A DNA stretch of 64,000 nt, taken from the NCBI GenBank assembly GCA_000831005.1, contig CP007152.1, positions 2,728,001-2,792,000 on the forward strand, given 5' to 3'. The notes below the pieces were generated by a model, which did no database searches, was not told the DNA's origin, and worked only from the letters and a program-made list of their open reading frames with translations. This document shows, piece by piece, positions 10,554 to 23,593 of the stretch. Position 1 is the stretch's first letter. Every line of letters begins with the position of its first letter. Source of the DNA: Marinobacter salarius. GTDB taxonomy: Bacteria > Pseudomonadota > Gammaproteobacteria > Pseudomonadales > Oleiphilaceae. A program made the translations under genes and the position numbers.

Positions 10554-11909
10554 TTATTGGTTTCCTGAATTGACCGCGGTCACGTTCGCTTCAACGTGGC
10601 CGCTGGCAACACGGGCGGTGATCCTGTCGCCGGGCGCGAGTTCACTGGCCTGGCGAACTATATCCCCGTTTTCCTGCTGGACGATGGCGTACCCCCGCCC
10701 CAGCGTCGCCAGCGGGCTGACCACATTCAGTGTTTGAGCCAGATGCTCAAGGCGCTCCTGGCGTTGGACGACGGACTGGCGAGCCAAGCGGGTCAGTCGT
10801 TCGGACAGCTGGCTGACGCTCCTGCGGTTGTCTTCGAGCCGTTTTGCGGGAGATTGCATCCTCAGGCGCTGGCCAAGGTGTTCAGCGCGCACCTTTTCCC
10901 GCTCCATGCGTTGACGCATGGCTTTGCCCAGCCGGAGGTCGAGGTCGTCCATGCGCTGGGCTTTTTCCATCAGTTCACGCCGGGGATCCCTGAGCCTGGC
11001 GGAAAGATGCGCCAGCTGAGTCCCCATGCGTTTGAGGGCTCGGCTGGCGGCGCCGGCGAGTCGATGTTCCCGTTCCTTGAGCTGTCGCAGCCAGTCCTGC
11101 TGATCGGGTGATATCTTTTCCGCAGCGGCGGACGGTGTGGGTGCCCGCAGGTCGGCGACAAAGTCGGCAATGGTTACGTCCACTTCGTGGCCAACCGCAC
11201 TGACCGTTGGCAGGGGGCATGCTGCTATGGCGCGGGCGACGGCTTCCTCGTTGAAACACCAAAGATCTTCCAGTGAGCCACCACCGCGACCAATAATCAG
11301 CACATCGGCGAGTCCGTGTCGGGCTGCCCGGTCAATGGCGCGGACAATGTCAGCTGTTGCTGCCTGCCCCTGGACAGCGGTGGGGTAAAGGGTGACGGGA
11401 ATGGCCGGGCATCGTCTGGCAAGTACGGTCAGGATATCGTGAATGGCGGCGCCGGTGGGCGATGTCACAACCCCAATGTGGCGAGGGGTTGATGGCAGCG
11501 GTTTTTTGCGGGCTGCATCGAACAGACCCTCCATCTGCAGCTTGCGTTTGAGCTCCTCATAGGCCTGCTGCAGCGCGCCGAGTCCCGCTGGCTCGACATG
11601 CTCGACAATGATCTGGAAATCACCCCGGTTTTCGTAAAGCGTTACCTTGCCGCGGATGCGAACCTGCTCGCCTTCCTTCGGAATTTCTTTCACCCGCTGG
11701 TTGAAGCCCCGGAACATGGCGCAGCGGATCTGGCATTTGCGATCTTTCAGGGAAAAATACCAATGGCCAGAAGAGGGGCGGGAGAATCCGGACAATTCAC
11801 CCTCAACCCAAACCTGCATGAAGCTGGCTTCCAGCAGGTGGCGGGCCTGGTGATTGAGCTCGCTGACACTCAGTGCTCGGGGCCGGGAATCCTGGAAACC
11901 GCTGTCCAA
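10554..11909 (-). CDS. xseA: Exodeoxyribonuclease VII large subunit XseA
   Basis: Catalytic subunit of the single-strand-specific exonuclease VII. The N-terminal OB fold ([20 protein letters not shown]) is followed by the catalytic core with [33 protein letters not shown] and [30 protein letters not shown], then a long coiled coil. I chose the TTG at 11909: AAGGAG lies eight bases upstream, and the 451-residue product begins right before LSVSELN, as in E. coli (456 residues). An upstream in-frame ATG would add 30 unrelated residues. It is divergent from guaB. Confidence 0.92.
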   Translation of the reverse strand: MDSGFQDSRPRALSVSELNHQARHLLEASFMQVWVEGELSGFSRPSSGHWYFSLKDRKCQIRCAMFRGFNQRVKEIPKEGEQVRIRGKVTLYENRGDFQIIVEHVEPAGLGALQQAYEELKRKLQMEGLFDAARKKPLPSTPRHIGVVTSPTGAAIHDILTVLARRCPAIPVTLYPTAVQGQAATADIVRAIDRAARHGLADVLIIGRGGGSLEDLWCFNEEAVARAIAACPLPTVSAVGHEVDVTIADFVADLRAPTPSAAAEKISPDQQDWLRQLKEREHRLAGAASRALKRMGTQLAHLSARLRDPRRELMEKAQRMDDLDLRLGKAMRQRMEREKVRAEHLGQRLRMQSPAKRLEDNRRSVSQLSERLTRLARQSVVQRQERLEHLAQTLNVVSPLATLGRGYAIVQQENGDIVRQASELAPGDRITARVASGHVEANVTAVNSGNQ

Positions 11910-12011
11910 AGGGGGTGCTCCTTCGTTTCTGTGGGGTTGCTGTATACGCAAAAGCCGAAAATTGGAGAGTAAAAATAGCGAAAATTCAAAAAGATGCAAC
12001 CCAATAGGTAG

Positions 12012-13600
<1,589 letters not shown>

Positions 13601-13616
13601 CCACTGTCGATTCGGG

Positions 13617-13645
13617 CGCGGCTCACCCAGTGAGCCGCGTTTTTT
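13617..13645 (+). terminator. Intrinsic terminator or attenuator between guaB and guaA
   Basis: The stem CGCGGCTCAC (13617-13626) pairs perfectly with GTGAGCCGCG (13630-13639) around a CCA loop and is followed by six T residues. It lies inside the 65-bp gap of the guaBA pair, so it should reduce readthrough into guaA unless it is regulated. Confidence 0.88.
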
Positions 13646-13665
13646 CTTTCTGCTCCGAGGATTTC

Positions 13666-15242
13666 ATGGCCCATAACATCCACGACCACCGTATTCTGAT
13701 TCTCGATTTCGGTTCCCAGTACACCCAGCTCATCGCGCGCCGCGTTCGGGAAATTGGGGTCTATTGTGAGATCAAGGCCTTTGATATTACCGATGAGGAA
13801 CTGAAAGAGTTCAATCCCAAAGGCATCATTCTCGCAGGCGGCCCCGAGTCAGTGACTCAACTGGGTGGCCCTCGTGCGCCGGAAGGCCTGTTCGAAAAAG
13901 GGATTCCGGTTCTGGGCATTTGTTATGGCATGCAAACCATGGCCGAGCAGCTGGGCGGTCGTGTTGCCAGTTCCGAGAAGCGGGAATTTGGCTATGCCCA
14001 GGTCAAAGTGCGGGCCAAGGGGCCTTTGCTGAAAGATATTACAGACCATCTCACGGCAACCGGCGAGTCTTTGCTGGATGTGTGGATGAGCCATGGCGAC
14101 AAGGTTGTGGTGATGCCAGAGGGCTTCGAACTGCTGGCATCAACGGAGAGTGCGCCGATTTCGGCCATGCAGGATACGTCGCGTAACCTCTACGGCGTCC
14201 AGTTCCACCCGGAAGTGACCCATACCCTGCAGGGCAAGCGCATCCTGGAGCACTTCATTCTCAACATCTGCCAGTGCGAGGCTCTGTGGACGCCAGCCAA
14301 GATTGTTGACGATGCGGTGGAACAGATCCGTAACCAGGTGGGCAGTGGCAAGGTGCTTCTGGGTCTGTCTGGTGGTGTGGATTCTTCCGTTACCGCTGCG
14401 CTGCTTCACAAAGCCATCGGCGACCAGTTGACCTGTGTGTTCGTGGACAACGGCCTGTTACGCCTGAACGAAGGCGATCAGGTGATGGATATGTTCGCCA
14501 GCAACATGGGTGTGAAGGTTATTCGCGTTGATGCCGAAGACCTGTTCCTGTCCAAGCTCAAGGGTGTTGATGATCCTGAGCAGAAGCGCAAGATCATTGG
14601 CAACACCTTCATTGATGTGTTCGACGAAGAAGCCGCCAACATCCGCGATGTGAACTGGCTGGCCCAAGGCACCATCTACCCGGATGTCATTGAATCCGCA
14701 GCCTCCAAGACCGGTAAAGCCCATGTTATTAAATCCCACCATAATGTGGGTGGTCTGCCGGAAACCATGAAAATGAAGCTGGTGGAGCCGCTGCGGGAAC
14801 TGTTCAAGGACGAGGTTCGCCGTATTGGCCTGGAGCTTGGACTGCCTTACGACATGGTGTATCGCCACCCATTCCCCGGGCCCGGCCTGGGCGTGCGGAT
14901 TCTGGGTGAAGTGAAGAAGGAATACGCCGAAATCCTCCGTCGGCTGATGCTATTTTCCTGGAAGAGTTGCACCGTGCTGACTTTTACCACAAAACCAGTC
15001 AGGCATTTGCGGTCTTCCTGCCCGTCAAATCGGTTGGAGTGGTAGGTGATGCCCGACGCTATGAATACGTGGTGGCATTGCGCGCAGTGGAAACCATCGA
15101 TTTCATGACCGCCCGTTGGGCACACCTGCCGTACGATCTGCTGGAAACGGTATCCAATCGCATCATCAATGAAATTGAAGGTGTGTCCCGGGTAACCTAC
15201 GACGTTTCCTCCAAACCGCCGGCAACCATCGAGTGGGAATGA
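13666..15242 (+). CDS. guaA: GMP synthase (glutamine-hydrolysing) GuaA (frameshift at 14942)
   Basis: Amidates XMP to GMP. The class I glutamine amidotransferase domain carries the catalytic Cys in VLGICYGMQ and the His-Glu pair in QFHPEVTHT; the ATP pyrophosphatase domain has the PP-loop [16 protein letters not shown]. At 14942-14943 CGGCTG should be CGGGCTG; the restored C-terminal dimerisation domain reads [20 protein letters not shown] and ends KPPATIEWE, giving 525 residues exactly like E. coli. The ATG at 13666 has CCGAGG upstream and is the family start. Confidence 0.96.
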
Positions 15243-15250
15243 CCGGTGTG

Positions 15251-15289
15251 CAGGTCGGGTGGTCAGTTAATCCTGACCAATCCGACCTG
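15251..15289. terminator. Bidirectional hairpin between guaA and the cytochrome-propeller gene
   Basis: Nested perfect stems CAGGTCGG (15251-15258)/CCGACCTG (15282-15289) and TGGTCAG (15260-15266)/CTGACCA (15273-15279) surround a small loop. The hairpin overlaps the last codons of the convergent minus-strand gene. There is no long U-tract. Confidence 0.7.
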
Positions 15290-16473
15290 ATTGGTGCTGC
15301 TTTGATGGATTAGCAGGTTTTCTTTCTCAGTCACCCAGACATTGCGAACGATCCCAACTCCCGAGGGAATGGCCCAGCTTTGAAAGGTCTCGGCTTTCGG
15401 GTCGAATCTGACGAGCGCATCAGGTCGCATGCCCGATTCGTTGTACCAGATAATGTCGTCGATGACGGCCAATGCGTAAGGATGAGAGTCCGTGCCGCTG
15501 GGGGAATCCCATTCGGTGATTGCGCCGGTATCCGGGTTCAGTCGGCCGATTTTTCCCCTCGTTGAATTGACGTACCAAACGTTGCCTTGGCTATCCAGGT
15601 CAAGTCGACGTACTCGGGTTCGTTTATCCGGCAGGTTGTAATAACGAACCTCCATAGTGTTCGGGTTCATGGCGCCAATCTTGTTCGTGCCATTGTAGGC
15701 AATCCAAACGGTGCCGTTGGAATCTACCTTGATTCCATAGGGCCTGGCTTCAGTGTTCACTTCCTTCAATACACCGGTTTCAGGATCCAGTCGGCCCAGC
15801 ATGGCCGCGTGCTGAGCCGTGAAATACAGGTTGCCGTTGGGATGAAACACGGCAGAGTGAGGGTCTTTGGCCTGCGTTTCATATTCAGTGATATTGCCGG
15901 TGTCCGGATTCAGCTTCCCGATAGTGGCGTTGCTGTTTCCGGTGTACCAGATGTTGCCATCCTCATCAGGGACAATGGAGTGTGGCCGGGCTGATGGCGG
16001 TAAATTGTATTCTTTCATTTCGCCAGTATTCGGGTTCAGTTTTCCAACCAGGCTCGCCCACATACCTGTCCACCAGATAGAGCCGTCTGGTGCTTCAATC
16101 GGGTCCCGAGTGCGCTGACCAAGGGTAGGTGTTGTCCATTCGGTAATCTCAATGTCGACGTTTCCCGGAACCAGTGTTGGTCGCCTGCTGGGGTCTTCCG
16201 GAAAGTGTTGGGCCAGATAATTGGCGATCCTGGTGGCCTGCTCATCCTGCAGGTCAATCATGGTAGAGAAAACCCGTCGCCACTCTTCGGGTGAGCTATA
16301 GCCAGCTGAGCGCTTGATGGTGGAGACGCATGGCAGGCCGTGCAGGCTTTCTCAACCAATGCTTTGCCGGCACCTTCCGGTAGTGAAGATTGCAAATTGT
16401 TTTGCGCAAGGGAGGCTTGCGTGGTGCCGAGTAGAACGACGACTGCAGCTGTCAGGGATGCAGGTAGGCTCAT
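15263..16473 (-). CDS. Secreted c-type cytochrome fused to a virginiamycin B lyase-like beta-propeller (frameshift near 16326)
   Basis: A signal peptide (MSLPASLTAAVVVLLGTTQASLAQ) precedes one heme-binding site CTACH. After the repaired frame the cytochrome domain continues STIKRSAGYSSPEEWRRVFSTM. From about residue 90 the protein contains six or more repeats of the type GKLNPDTGxIxEY with DGNIWYTG-like strands, the Vgb/SMP-30 six-bladed propeller. The break near 16326 is a one-base loss; the corrected length is 403. I chose the ATG at 16473 because AGGAG lies eight bases upstream. Cytochrome-Vgb fusions suggest a periplasmic redox enzyme rather than antibiotic inactivation. The substrate cannot be told from sequence. 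Confidence 0.82.
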
Positions 16474-17319
<846 letters not shown>

Positions 17320-17328
17320 CGATCGATC

Positions 17329-18339
17329 ATGAAAGTTCTGGTAACCGGCGGAGCCGGGTATATAGGTAGTCATGTCGTAAGGCAACTGGGCGAAGCCGGA
17401 CACGACATTGTTGTTTTCGATAACCTGTCCACCGGATACCGTTGGGCGGTCACCTGTGGTGAGCTTGTGATCGGAGACCTCGCCGATGAACAGGCCATTG
17501 CGGACCTTTTCAGCCAGCACCGCTTTGAAGCAGTGCTGCATTTCGCCGCCAATATCGTGGTGCCGGAATCGGTCGAGAACCCCCTCAAGTACTACAGCAA
17601 CAATACCCGTAACACGCTGAATTTGCTGAAGGCAGTAGAAGAACACCAGGTACCTTACATGGTGTTTTCGTCGACGGCTGCCGTTTATGGCATGCCAGAG
17701 GAAACCGTACTGACGGAAGATCTTCCGCTGGCGCCGATCAATCCCTATGGCGCCTCAAAGATGATGAGCGAGCGGATGATCATGGATCTGGCTGCCGCGT
17801 CATCCCTCAATTACGTGATCCTGCGTTACTTCAACGTAGCTGGGGCCAATCCGGACGGTTTGCTGGGTCAGGCAACGCCTGAAGCTACGCACCTGATCAA
17901 GGTTGCGTGTGAGTGTGTGACGGGCAAGCGCGATGGCATGAGCGTGTTTGGCACCGACTACGACACCCGTGACGGTACCTGCATCCGCGACTACATCCAC
18001 GTGGAAGACCTGGCCAAGGCTCATGTGATGGCGTTGGAGTATATGGCCGGTAGAGGTGAGTCACGGGTGCTGAACTGTGGCTACGGGCGTGGGTTTACCG
18101 TCCGCGAAGTTATTGATGTGGTCAAGCGCCAGTCAGGCAACGACTTTCCGGTGCAGGAAACCGGCCGTCGGGCAGGGGACCCAGCCGCGCTGATGGCTGA
18201 CAACTCGCGAATCAAAAAGGTACTGGGCTGGCAGCCGGATTACGACGACCTGGATACCATCGTCGGCACAGCCCTGGCCTGGGAGAGGATCTGGCAGGAT
18301 AAGCAGGCTGAGAGGCCGCACATCGAATACCAACCATAA
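17329..18339 (+). CDS. galE: UDP-glucose 4-epimerase GalE
   Basis: 336 residues, extended short-chain dehydrogenase. It interconverts UDP-glucose and UDP-galactose. The NAD-binding motif GGAGYIGSHV opens the protein, the active-site SSTAAVYG and YGASK (Tyr-x-x-x-Lys) follow, and RDYIHVEDLAKAH is the typical GalE segment. It is followed after 25 bases by ugd, so both act on UDP-glucose, probably for lipopolysaccharide or exopolysaccharide sugars. Confidence 0.94.
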   Translation: MKVLVTGGAGYIGSHVVRQLGEAGHDIVVFDNLSTGYRWAVTCGELVIGDLADEQAIADLFSQHRFEAVLHFAANIVVPESVENPLKYYSNNTRNTLNLLKAVEEHQVPYMVFSSTAAVYGMPEETVLTEDLPLAPINPYGASKMMSERMIMDLAAASSLNYVILRYFNVAGANPDGLLGQATPEATHLIKVACECVTGKRDGMSVFGTDYDTRDGTCIRDYIHVEDLAKAHVMALEYMAGRGESRVLNCGYGRGFTVREVIDVVKRQSGNDFPVQETGRRAGDPAALMADNSRIKKVLGWQPDYDDLDTIVGTALAWERIWQDKQAERPHIEYQP

Positions 18340-18364
18340 ATTGCAGACATCAGGGTTTTAAAGG

Positions 18365-19707
18365 ATGAAAATTACTATTTTTGGCACAGGTTACGTTGGT
18401 CTTGTCACGGGTGCCTGTCTGGCCGATGTGGGTCATCACGTTCTGTGTATGGATGTGGATCAGGGCAAGATTGATAAGCTTAGGAACGGCCATATACCGA
18501 TTTATGAGCCTGGCCTCGAGTCCATCGTAAAGCATACGGTCGAGGCAGGCCGCCTGGCGTTCACCACCGATACCCAAGAAGCCGTGGCCCATGGGTCTCT
18601 GCAGTTCATTGCAGTGGGTACACCGCCTGATGAAGACGGTTCCGCCGACCTGCAGTATGTGACCGCCGTGGCGCGCTCCATTGGCCAATATATGGATGAC
18701 TACAAGGTGGTGGTGGACAAGTCCACCGTGCCGGTTGGTACTGGCGACAGGGTCAAGGCTGCGGTGCGTTCCGAGCTGGACAAGCGCGGGCTGGAGCTGG
18801 ACTTCGATGTCGTGTCCAACCCTGAGTTTCTTAAGGAAGGCGCGGCCATTACCGATTTCATGAAGCCCGACCGCATTATCGTTGGCACCGACAGTGAGCG
18901 GGCCAAAGAGTTGCTGCATGAGGTCTACTACCCGTTCAATCGTAGCCACGACCGCATGATTTTCATGGACATCCGGTCTGCGGAACTGACCAAGTACGCA
19001 GCCAACTCCATGCTGGCCACCAAGATCAGTTTCATGAATGAAATAGCCAACCTGGCGGAGCGTTTGGGGGCCGATATAGAAAATGTGCGTCGTGGCATTG
19101 GTTCCGACCCCCGCATCGGCTACCACTTTATTTACCCCGGTTGCGGTTACGGCGGCTCCTGTTTCCCGAAAGATGTCCAGGCATTGACCCGCACAGCCAG
19201 GGATTGTGACTACGACTCCCGCCTGTTGAACGCCGTGGAAGCCGTGAACAATGCCCAGAAGCACGTGTTGTTCGACAAGATCAGTCATTACTTCGGTGGC
19301 AACCTGAAGGGCAAGGTCGTCGCGATCTGGGGGTTGGCATTCAAGCCCAACACCGACGATATGCGTGAAGCATCGTCCCGAGCCTGATGCAGGACCTCTG
19401 GAAGGCCGGAGCGAGCGTGCAGGCCTTTGACCCGGAAGCCATGGAAGAGACCCAGCGTATCTTTGGCGATCAGCCAGGGTTAACCCTCTGCGGCACCAAG
19501 GAGCAGGCGCTGAAAGGGGCCGATGTGCTGGCCATCTGTACCGAGTGGAAGGAGTTCCGCTCTCCGGATTTCGAAGCCATAGCCGCAAACCTGAAGGAGC
19601 CTGTCGTGTTTGACGGGCGCAACCTGTACGAACCTGAAATGCTTGAGCGCCACGGTATGATCTACTACGCCATTGGCCGTGGCCGGAACCAGTTCCACGG
19701 AGGTTAA
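18365..19707 (+). CDS. ugd: UDP-glucose 6-dehydrogenase (frameshift at 19380)
   Basis: Oxidises UDP-glucose to UDP-glucuronate with two NAD. The N-terminal Rossmann motif [18 protein letters not shown], the [11 protein letters not shown] segment and the catalytic-cysteine motif [14 protein letters not shown] are present; the C-terminal UDP-binding domain has [17 protein letters not shown]. One base is missing between 19380 and 19381; with it the sequence continues [21 protein letters not shown] to a normal C-terminus, 447 residues. It works with galE upstream and possibly with the nucleotide-sugar epimerase at 40.1 kb. Confidence 0.94.
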
Positions 19708-19708
19708 T

Positions 19709-20149
19709 ATGAGTGGGGCGGAGTCGCCGTTTGTTCTGCACGAGCGTCTGGAAGCTGACACAGTCAGCCTCGGACAGAGCAAGCTGTGTGAAATTCGGCT
19801 GATGAACGACAGCAACTGGCCCTGGATCCTTCTGGTACCAAGGGTTGGCAGTGTGCGGGAGATCTATCAGCTGGCTCCGGAGCAACAGCGGCAGCTGCTG
19901 GCGGAATCGTCCCTTCTTGGGGAGGGCATGATGGAATTGTTCGGTGGGGATAAGCTCAATGTTGCGGCGTTGGGTAACATGGTGCCGCAACTTCACCTTC
20001 ATCATATCGTGCGTTTTGACGGCGACTCTGCCTGGCCGGGCCCGGTCTGGGGCAAACTTCCGCCGAAGCCCTACAGTGTCAGCGATCTGGCCAGAATAAG
20101 CGAACAACTGAAGCCGTTGCTGGGTCGGCTCTCGCAAATAGTGGCGTAG
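19709..20149 (+). CDS. HIT family protein
   Basis: 146 residues. The histidine-triad motif appears as QLHLHHIVR (HxHxH). The opening VLHERLEADTVSLGQSKLCEIRLMNDSNWPWILLVPR is characteristic of the proteobacterial HIT subgroup that acts as nucleotide hydrolase or transferase. I chose the ATG at 19709 because GGAGGTTA is just upstream. It directly follows ugd and converges on fabR. Confidence 0.9.
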   Translation: MSGAESPFVLHERLEADTVSLGQSKLCEIRLMNDSNWPWILLVPRVGSVREIYQLAPEQQRQLLAESSLLGEGMMELFGGDKLNVAALGNMVPQLHLHHIVRFDGDSAWPGPVWGKLPPKPYSVSDLARISEQLKPLLGRLSQIVA

Positions 20150-20158
20150 CAATCTCTT

Positions 20159-20171
20159 CCGGCAAAGCCGG
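20159..20171. terminator. Short hairpin between the HIT gene and fabR
   Basis: CCGGC-AAA-GCCGG sits in the 27-bp gap between two convergent genes. It has no U-tract, so activity as a terminator is uncertain. Confidence 0.4.
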
Positions 20172-20176
20172 GTAGC

Positions 20177-20805
20177 TTAGCGTTTGTGCCGGGCGATGGT
20201 GCGTGATCCAACGAGGATCATCCTGAGCTCGGTTTTCAGTTTGTCCTTCAAGGCTTCCTTTTCCGGTGGTGTTGCGTCAAGCGCCTCGGCGCCTTGGTTA
20301 AACACCAGTGTCACCATGCGTCTGCCACCAGTTTGGAGTCGGATAGGGGGCGATTCTCTTCATCCGCGATGCGCGCCAGATCTGCAGCCAGTTCGGTCAC
20401 AAAGTGGTCGATTTCAGCTTTGATGGCGGTGCGGAAGGGTTTTGATACCCCGGTGCTTTCCCTCAGCATCAGACGAAACAGATTGGAGTTGTTGCCAAGA
20501 TACTCCATGAAGGTGTCCACCGAGGTGCTGATGGCGCTGCCGTTTCGTGCAATTCGCTTGCGTGCCTGGCGCATGAGTTGTCGCAGGGCGACACCGCCTT
20601 CGTCCACCAGGGCAAGCCCCAGCTCGTCGAGCTCGGAAAAGTGCCGGTAGAACGATGTCGGCGCAATGCCAGCTTCCCTTGCCACTTCCCGCAGGCTCAG
20701 GCTGCCAAAGCCCCGGTCCGCACTGAGCTGAGCAAGGGCGGCGTCCATCAGGGCACGGCGAGTGCGGAGTTTCTGTTCGGCTCGGGCTGACAAGGGCGGC
20801 TCCAT
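20177..20805 (-). CDS. fabR: TetR-family regulator FabR homologue (frameshift near 20318)
   Basis: In E. coli FabR represses unsaturated fatty acid synthesis genes. Here the HTH segment [21 protein letters not shown] and the following [31 protein letters not shown] are very close to FabR. The frame breaks near 20318 (GACGCATGG should contain one more base); the corrected end reads [14 protein letters not shown] and [18 protein letters not shown], 209 residues. No fab genes are adjacent. It is divergent from aspS across 170 bp. Confidence 0.87.
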
Positions 20806-20891
20806 AGGGCGGTAAATCGGCCCATTCTAGCGGCCAAATGTTTTACCGTCACCCACGGTGATGGAAGCCTGATTTTCCCGTTCATTGTGTT

Positions 20892-20897
20892 TATAAT
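20892..20897 (+). promoter_or_regulatory. Possible -10 element of aspS promoter
   Basis: A perfect TATAAT followed by a purine-rich start region, ~80 bases before the aspS ATG. No convincing -35 box at the right spacing, so this is tentative. Confidence 0.4.
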
Positions 20898-20975
20898 GGG
20901 CCGCTTTTGCAGTAGGGTCCGCCAGAACCATTTTTGCAAACTTTTACGCACACATCAGATACAACGGGAACCGGT

Positions 20976-22781
20976 ATGCGCAGTCATTATTGCGGTGGAA
21001 TCAACGAATCTCACATCGATCAGGAAGTTACTCTTTGCGGTTGGGTTCATCGTCGCCGCGATCACGGTGGGGTGATCTTTCTGGACCTTCGCGATCGGGA
21101 CGGTATTTCCCAGGTCGTGTTCGATCCGGATACCCCAGAGAGCTTCAATCTGGCGGAGAAGGTCCGCAGTGAATTCGTTATTCAGGTGACCGGCCGTGTG
21201 CGCCGTCGTCCCGCTGGTACCGAAAACGCCAACATGCCGACGGGGCAGGTTGAGCTGCTGGGTAAGCAGTTATCCATCCTGAATGCCGCTGCAACGCCTC
21301 CGTTCCCGCTAGATGAGCATGTGGATGTCGGTGAAGACGTTCGCCTGAAGTATCGCTTTGTGGACCTGCGTCGCCCGGAAATGCTGAACCGACTGCGTTT
21401 CCGTTCCAGGGTGACCAGCTATATTCGCAACTTTCTGGATAGCAACGGCTTTATGGATGTGGAGACGCCTATCCTGACCCGCGCCACTCCGGAAGGCGCA
21501 CGTGACTACCTGGTGCCAAGCCGCACCCATGAAGGCTCCTTCTTTGCACTTCCCCAGTCCCCGCAGCTTTTCAAGCAATTGCTGATGGTGTCCGGTGTGG
21601 ATCGCTATTACCAGATCGCCAAGTGTTTCCGCGACGAAGACCTGCGTGCCGACCGTCAGCCGGAATTCACGCAGATTGACATCGAGGCCTCGTTCATCGA
21701 CGAGGAGACCTTGATGACCCTGAACGAGAACATGATTCGTTCGCTGTTCAAGGATGTTCTGGAAGTGGATCTGCCTGAATTCCCGCGCATGCCGTACGCC
21801 GAGGCAATGCAGCGTTATGGCAGCGACAAGCCGGACCTGCGTATCCCGCTTGAGCTGGTTGACGTGGGAGATCTGGTTGCGGGCGTTGACTTCAAGGTGT
21901 TTGCCGGTCCGGCTAATGACCCCAAGGGCCGCGTAGCAGCACTACGTGTTCCGAAGGGCGGCGAGCTGACCCGCAAACAGATCGACGACTACACCAAGTA
22001 CGTGGGTATCTACGGTGCCAAGGGGCTGGCCTACATCAAGGTCAATGATACGTCCAAGGGCGTTGAAGGCCTGCAGTCGCCGATCATCAAATTCCTGGGT
22101 GACGACGTTGCACAGGCTGTCATCGAGCGTTCCGGTGCGGAAGATGGCGATATCGTGTTCTTCGGCGCGGATAAGACCAACGTGGTCAACGAAGCTCTGG
22201 GCGCGCTCCGCATCAAGGTCGGCCACGACCTGAACATGCTGACCTCCGAGTGGGCGCCGCTGTGGGTGGTGGACTTCCCGATGTTCGAGGAAACATCTGA
22301 CGGAAGCCTGACTGCGATTCACCATCCGTTCACGGCGCCATCCTGTTCTAGTGACGAGCTGGAAGCGTCGCCGGCGACGGCATTGTCCCGCGCCTACGAC
22401 ATGGTGCTGAATGGCACCGAACTCGGTGGCGGTTCCATCCGTATTCACGACGAAAAAATGCAGGAAAGCGTGTTCCGTACCCTGGGTATTGAGCACGAAG
22501 AAGCACGAGCCAAGTTCGGGTTCCTGCTGGATGCGCTGAAATACGGTTGCCCTCCCCATGGTGGCCTGGCGTTTGGTCTGGACCGGTTGATCATGCTGAT
22601 GACAGGCGCCAGTTCCATCCGTGATGTGATTGCGTTCCCGAAAACCCAGAGCGCCACCTGTCTGATGACACAGGCTCCCGGAGAAGTGGACGACAAGCAG
22701 TTGCGTGAGCTTCATATTCGCCGCCGCAAGCCCGTGGCTAAGGCCGGCGAAAGTAAGGAAGACACCCAGGCAGGCGAGTAA
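20976..22781 (+). CDS. aspS: Aspartyl-tRNA synthetase AspS, probably non-discriminating type
   Basis: 601 residues, intact. It has the anticodon-binding OB fold ([20 protein letters not shown]), class II motif 2 ([19 protein letters not shown]), the bacterial GAD insertion, and motif 3 ([15 protein letters not shown]). The RRRDHGG pattern resembles Pseudomonas AspRS, where this His contributes to charging both tRNA-Asp and tRNA-Asn, rather than the E. coli RRRDLGS pattern. The non-discriminating assignment is therefore an inference; it would require GatCAB elsewhere. I chose the ATG at 20976 because MRSHYCGG matches the family start. yebC and ruvCAB follow. Confidence 0.96.
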   Translation: MRSHYCGGINESHIDQEVTLCGWVHRRRDHGGVIFLDLRDRDGISQVVFDPDTPESFNLAEKVRSEFVIQVTGRVRRRPAGTENANMPTGQVELLGKQLSILNAAATPPFPLDEHVDVGEDVRLKYRFVDLRRPEMLNRLRFRSRVTSYIRNFLDSNGFMDVETPILTRATPEGARDYLVPSRTHEGSFFALPQSPQLFKQLLMVSGVDRYYQIAKCFRDEDLRADRQPEFTQIDIEASFIDEETLMTLNENMIRSLFKDVLEVDLPEFPRMPYAEAMQRYGSDKPDLRIPLELVDVGDLVAGVDFKVFAGPANDPKGRVAALRVPKGGELTRKQIDDYTKYVGIYGAKGLAYIKVNDTSKGVEGLQSPIIKFLGDDVAQAVIERSGAEDGDIVFFGADKTNVVNEALGALRIKVGHDLNMLTSEWAPLWVVDFPMFEETSDGSLTAIHHPFTAPSCSSDELEASPATALSRAYDMVLNGTELGGGSIRIHDEKMQESVFRTLGIEHEEARAKFGFLLDALKYGCPPHGGLAFGLDRLIMLMTGASSIRDVIAFPKTQSATCLMTQAPGEVDDKQLRELHIRRRKPVAKAGESKEDTQAGE

Positions 22782-22834
22782 CGCAATGCCGGAGCACACC
22801 CCTATGTGTGCTCCGCGACTGAACGGAGTTGATT

Positions 22835-23584
22835 ATGGCTGGACACAGTAAATGGGCCAACATCAAGCACCGTAAAGCGGCTCAGGACGCCAAACGCGGT
22901 AAGATTTTCACCAAGATCATTCGCGAGTTGACGGTGGCGGCCCGTCAGGGCGGAGGAAACCCGGATGACAATCCGCGATTGCGGGGCGTGATCGACAAGG
23001 CCCTGACCGCCAACATGAAGAAGGACACTATCGAGCGCGCCGTTGAGCGGGGTGCCGGGGATGGTGACGACAGCAATTACGAGGAACTGACCTACGAAGG
23101 GTACGGTCCCGGTGGCGTTGCTATCTTTGTGGAAGTCATGACGGATAACCGCAACCGCACTGTGGCCGACATTCGTCACGCCCTGAACAAGATGGGTGGC
23201 AATCTCGGCACTGACGGTTCGGTAGCGTATCTGTTCAGTAAGCAGGGTATTATCAGCTACAGCCCGGAGATGGACGAAGACCGGCTGATGGAAGCGGCCC
23301 TGGTTGCCGGTGCCGAGGACCTGGCGACGCTCGGCGACGGCTCTTTCGAGATAGTCACCGTGCCAGATCAGTTCCTCGATGTTAAACAGTCCCTGGTGGA
23401 GTCCGGCCTGATACCCGATAACGCAGAAGTCACTATGGTGCCCTCAACCACTGTAGAGCTGGATGAGGAGGGCGCAGAGCCCATCCTCAAGCTCATCGAT
23501 ATGCTGGAAGACCTGGACGATGTGCAGAATGTCTATCACAACGCCGATATATCGGCGGACGTGATGGAGGCACTCCATCAATAA
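22835..23584 (+). CDS. yebC: YebC/PmpR family transcriptional regulator
   Basis: 249 residues. It starts [22 protein letters not shown] and contains [15 protein letters not shown] and [12 protein letters not shown], all diagnostic of YebC. Members bind DNA and in Pseudomonas repress quorum-sensing genes; others have been linked to relief of ribosome pausing. I chose the ATG at 22835 (ACGGAG upstream) rather than an in-frame ATG two codons earlier. It sits in its classical place between aspS and ruvC. Confidence 0.96.
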   Translation: MAGHSKWANIKHRKAAQDAKRGKIFTKIIRELTVAARQGGGNPDDNPRLRGVIDKALTANMKKDTIERAVERGAGDGDDSNYEELTYEGYGPGGVAIFVEVMTDNRNRTVADIRHALNKMGGNLGTDGSVAYLFSKQGIISYSPEMDEDRLMEAALVAGAEDLATLGDGSFEIVTVPDQFLDVKQSLVESGLIPDNAEVTMVPSTTVELDEEGAEPILKLIDMLEDLDDVQNVYHNADISADVMEALHQ

Positions 23585-23593
23585 GGGCGCAAC

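Noticed and set aside
15263..16473. Streptogramin resistance enzyme (Vgb)
   Set aside because: The attached heme domain and signal peptide differ from cytoplasmic Vgb lyases; resistance cannot be inferred.
18350..20152. 600-codon minus-strand frame opposite ugd and the HIT gene
   Set aside because: Antisense shadow of two conserved genes, with low-complexity His/Arg/Gly-rich translation.
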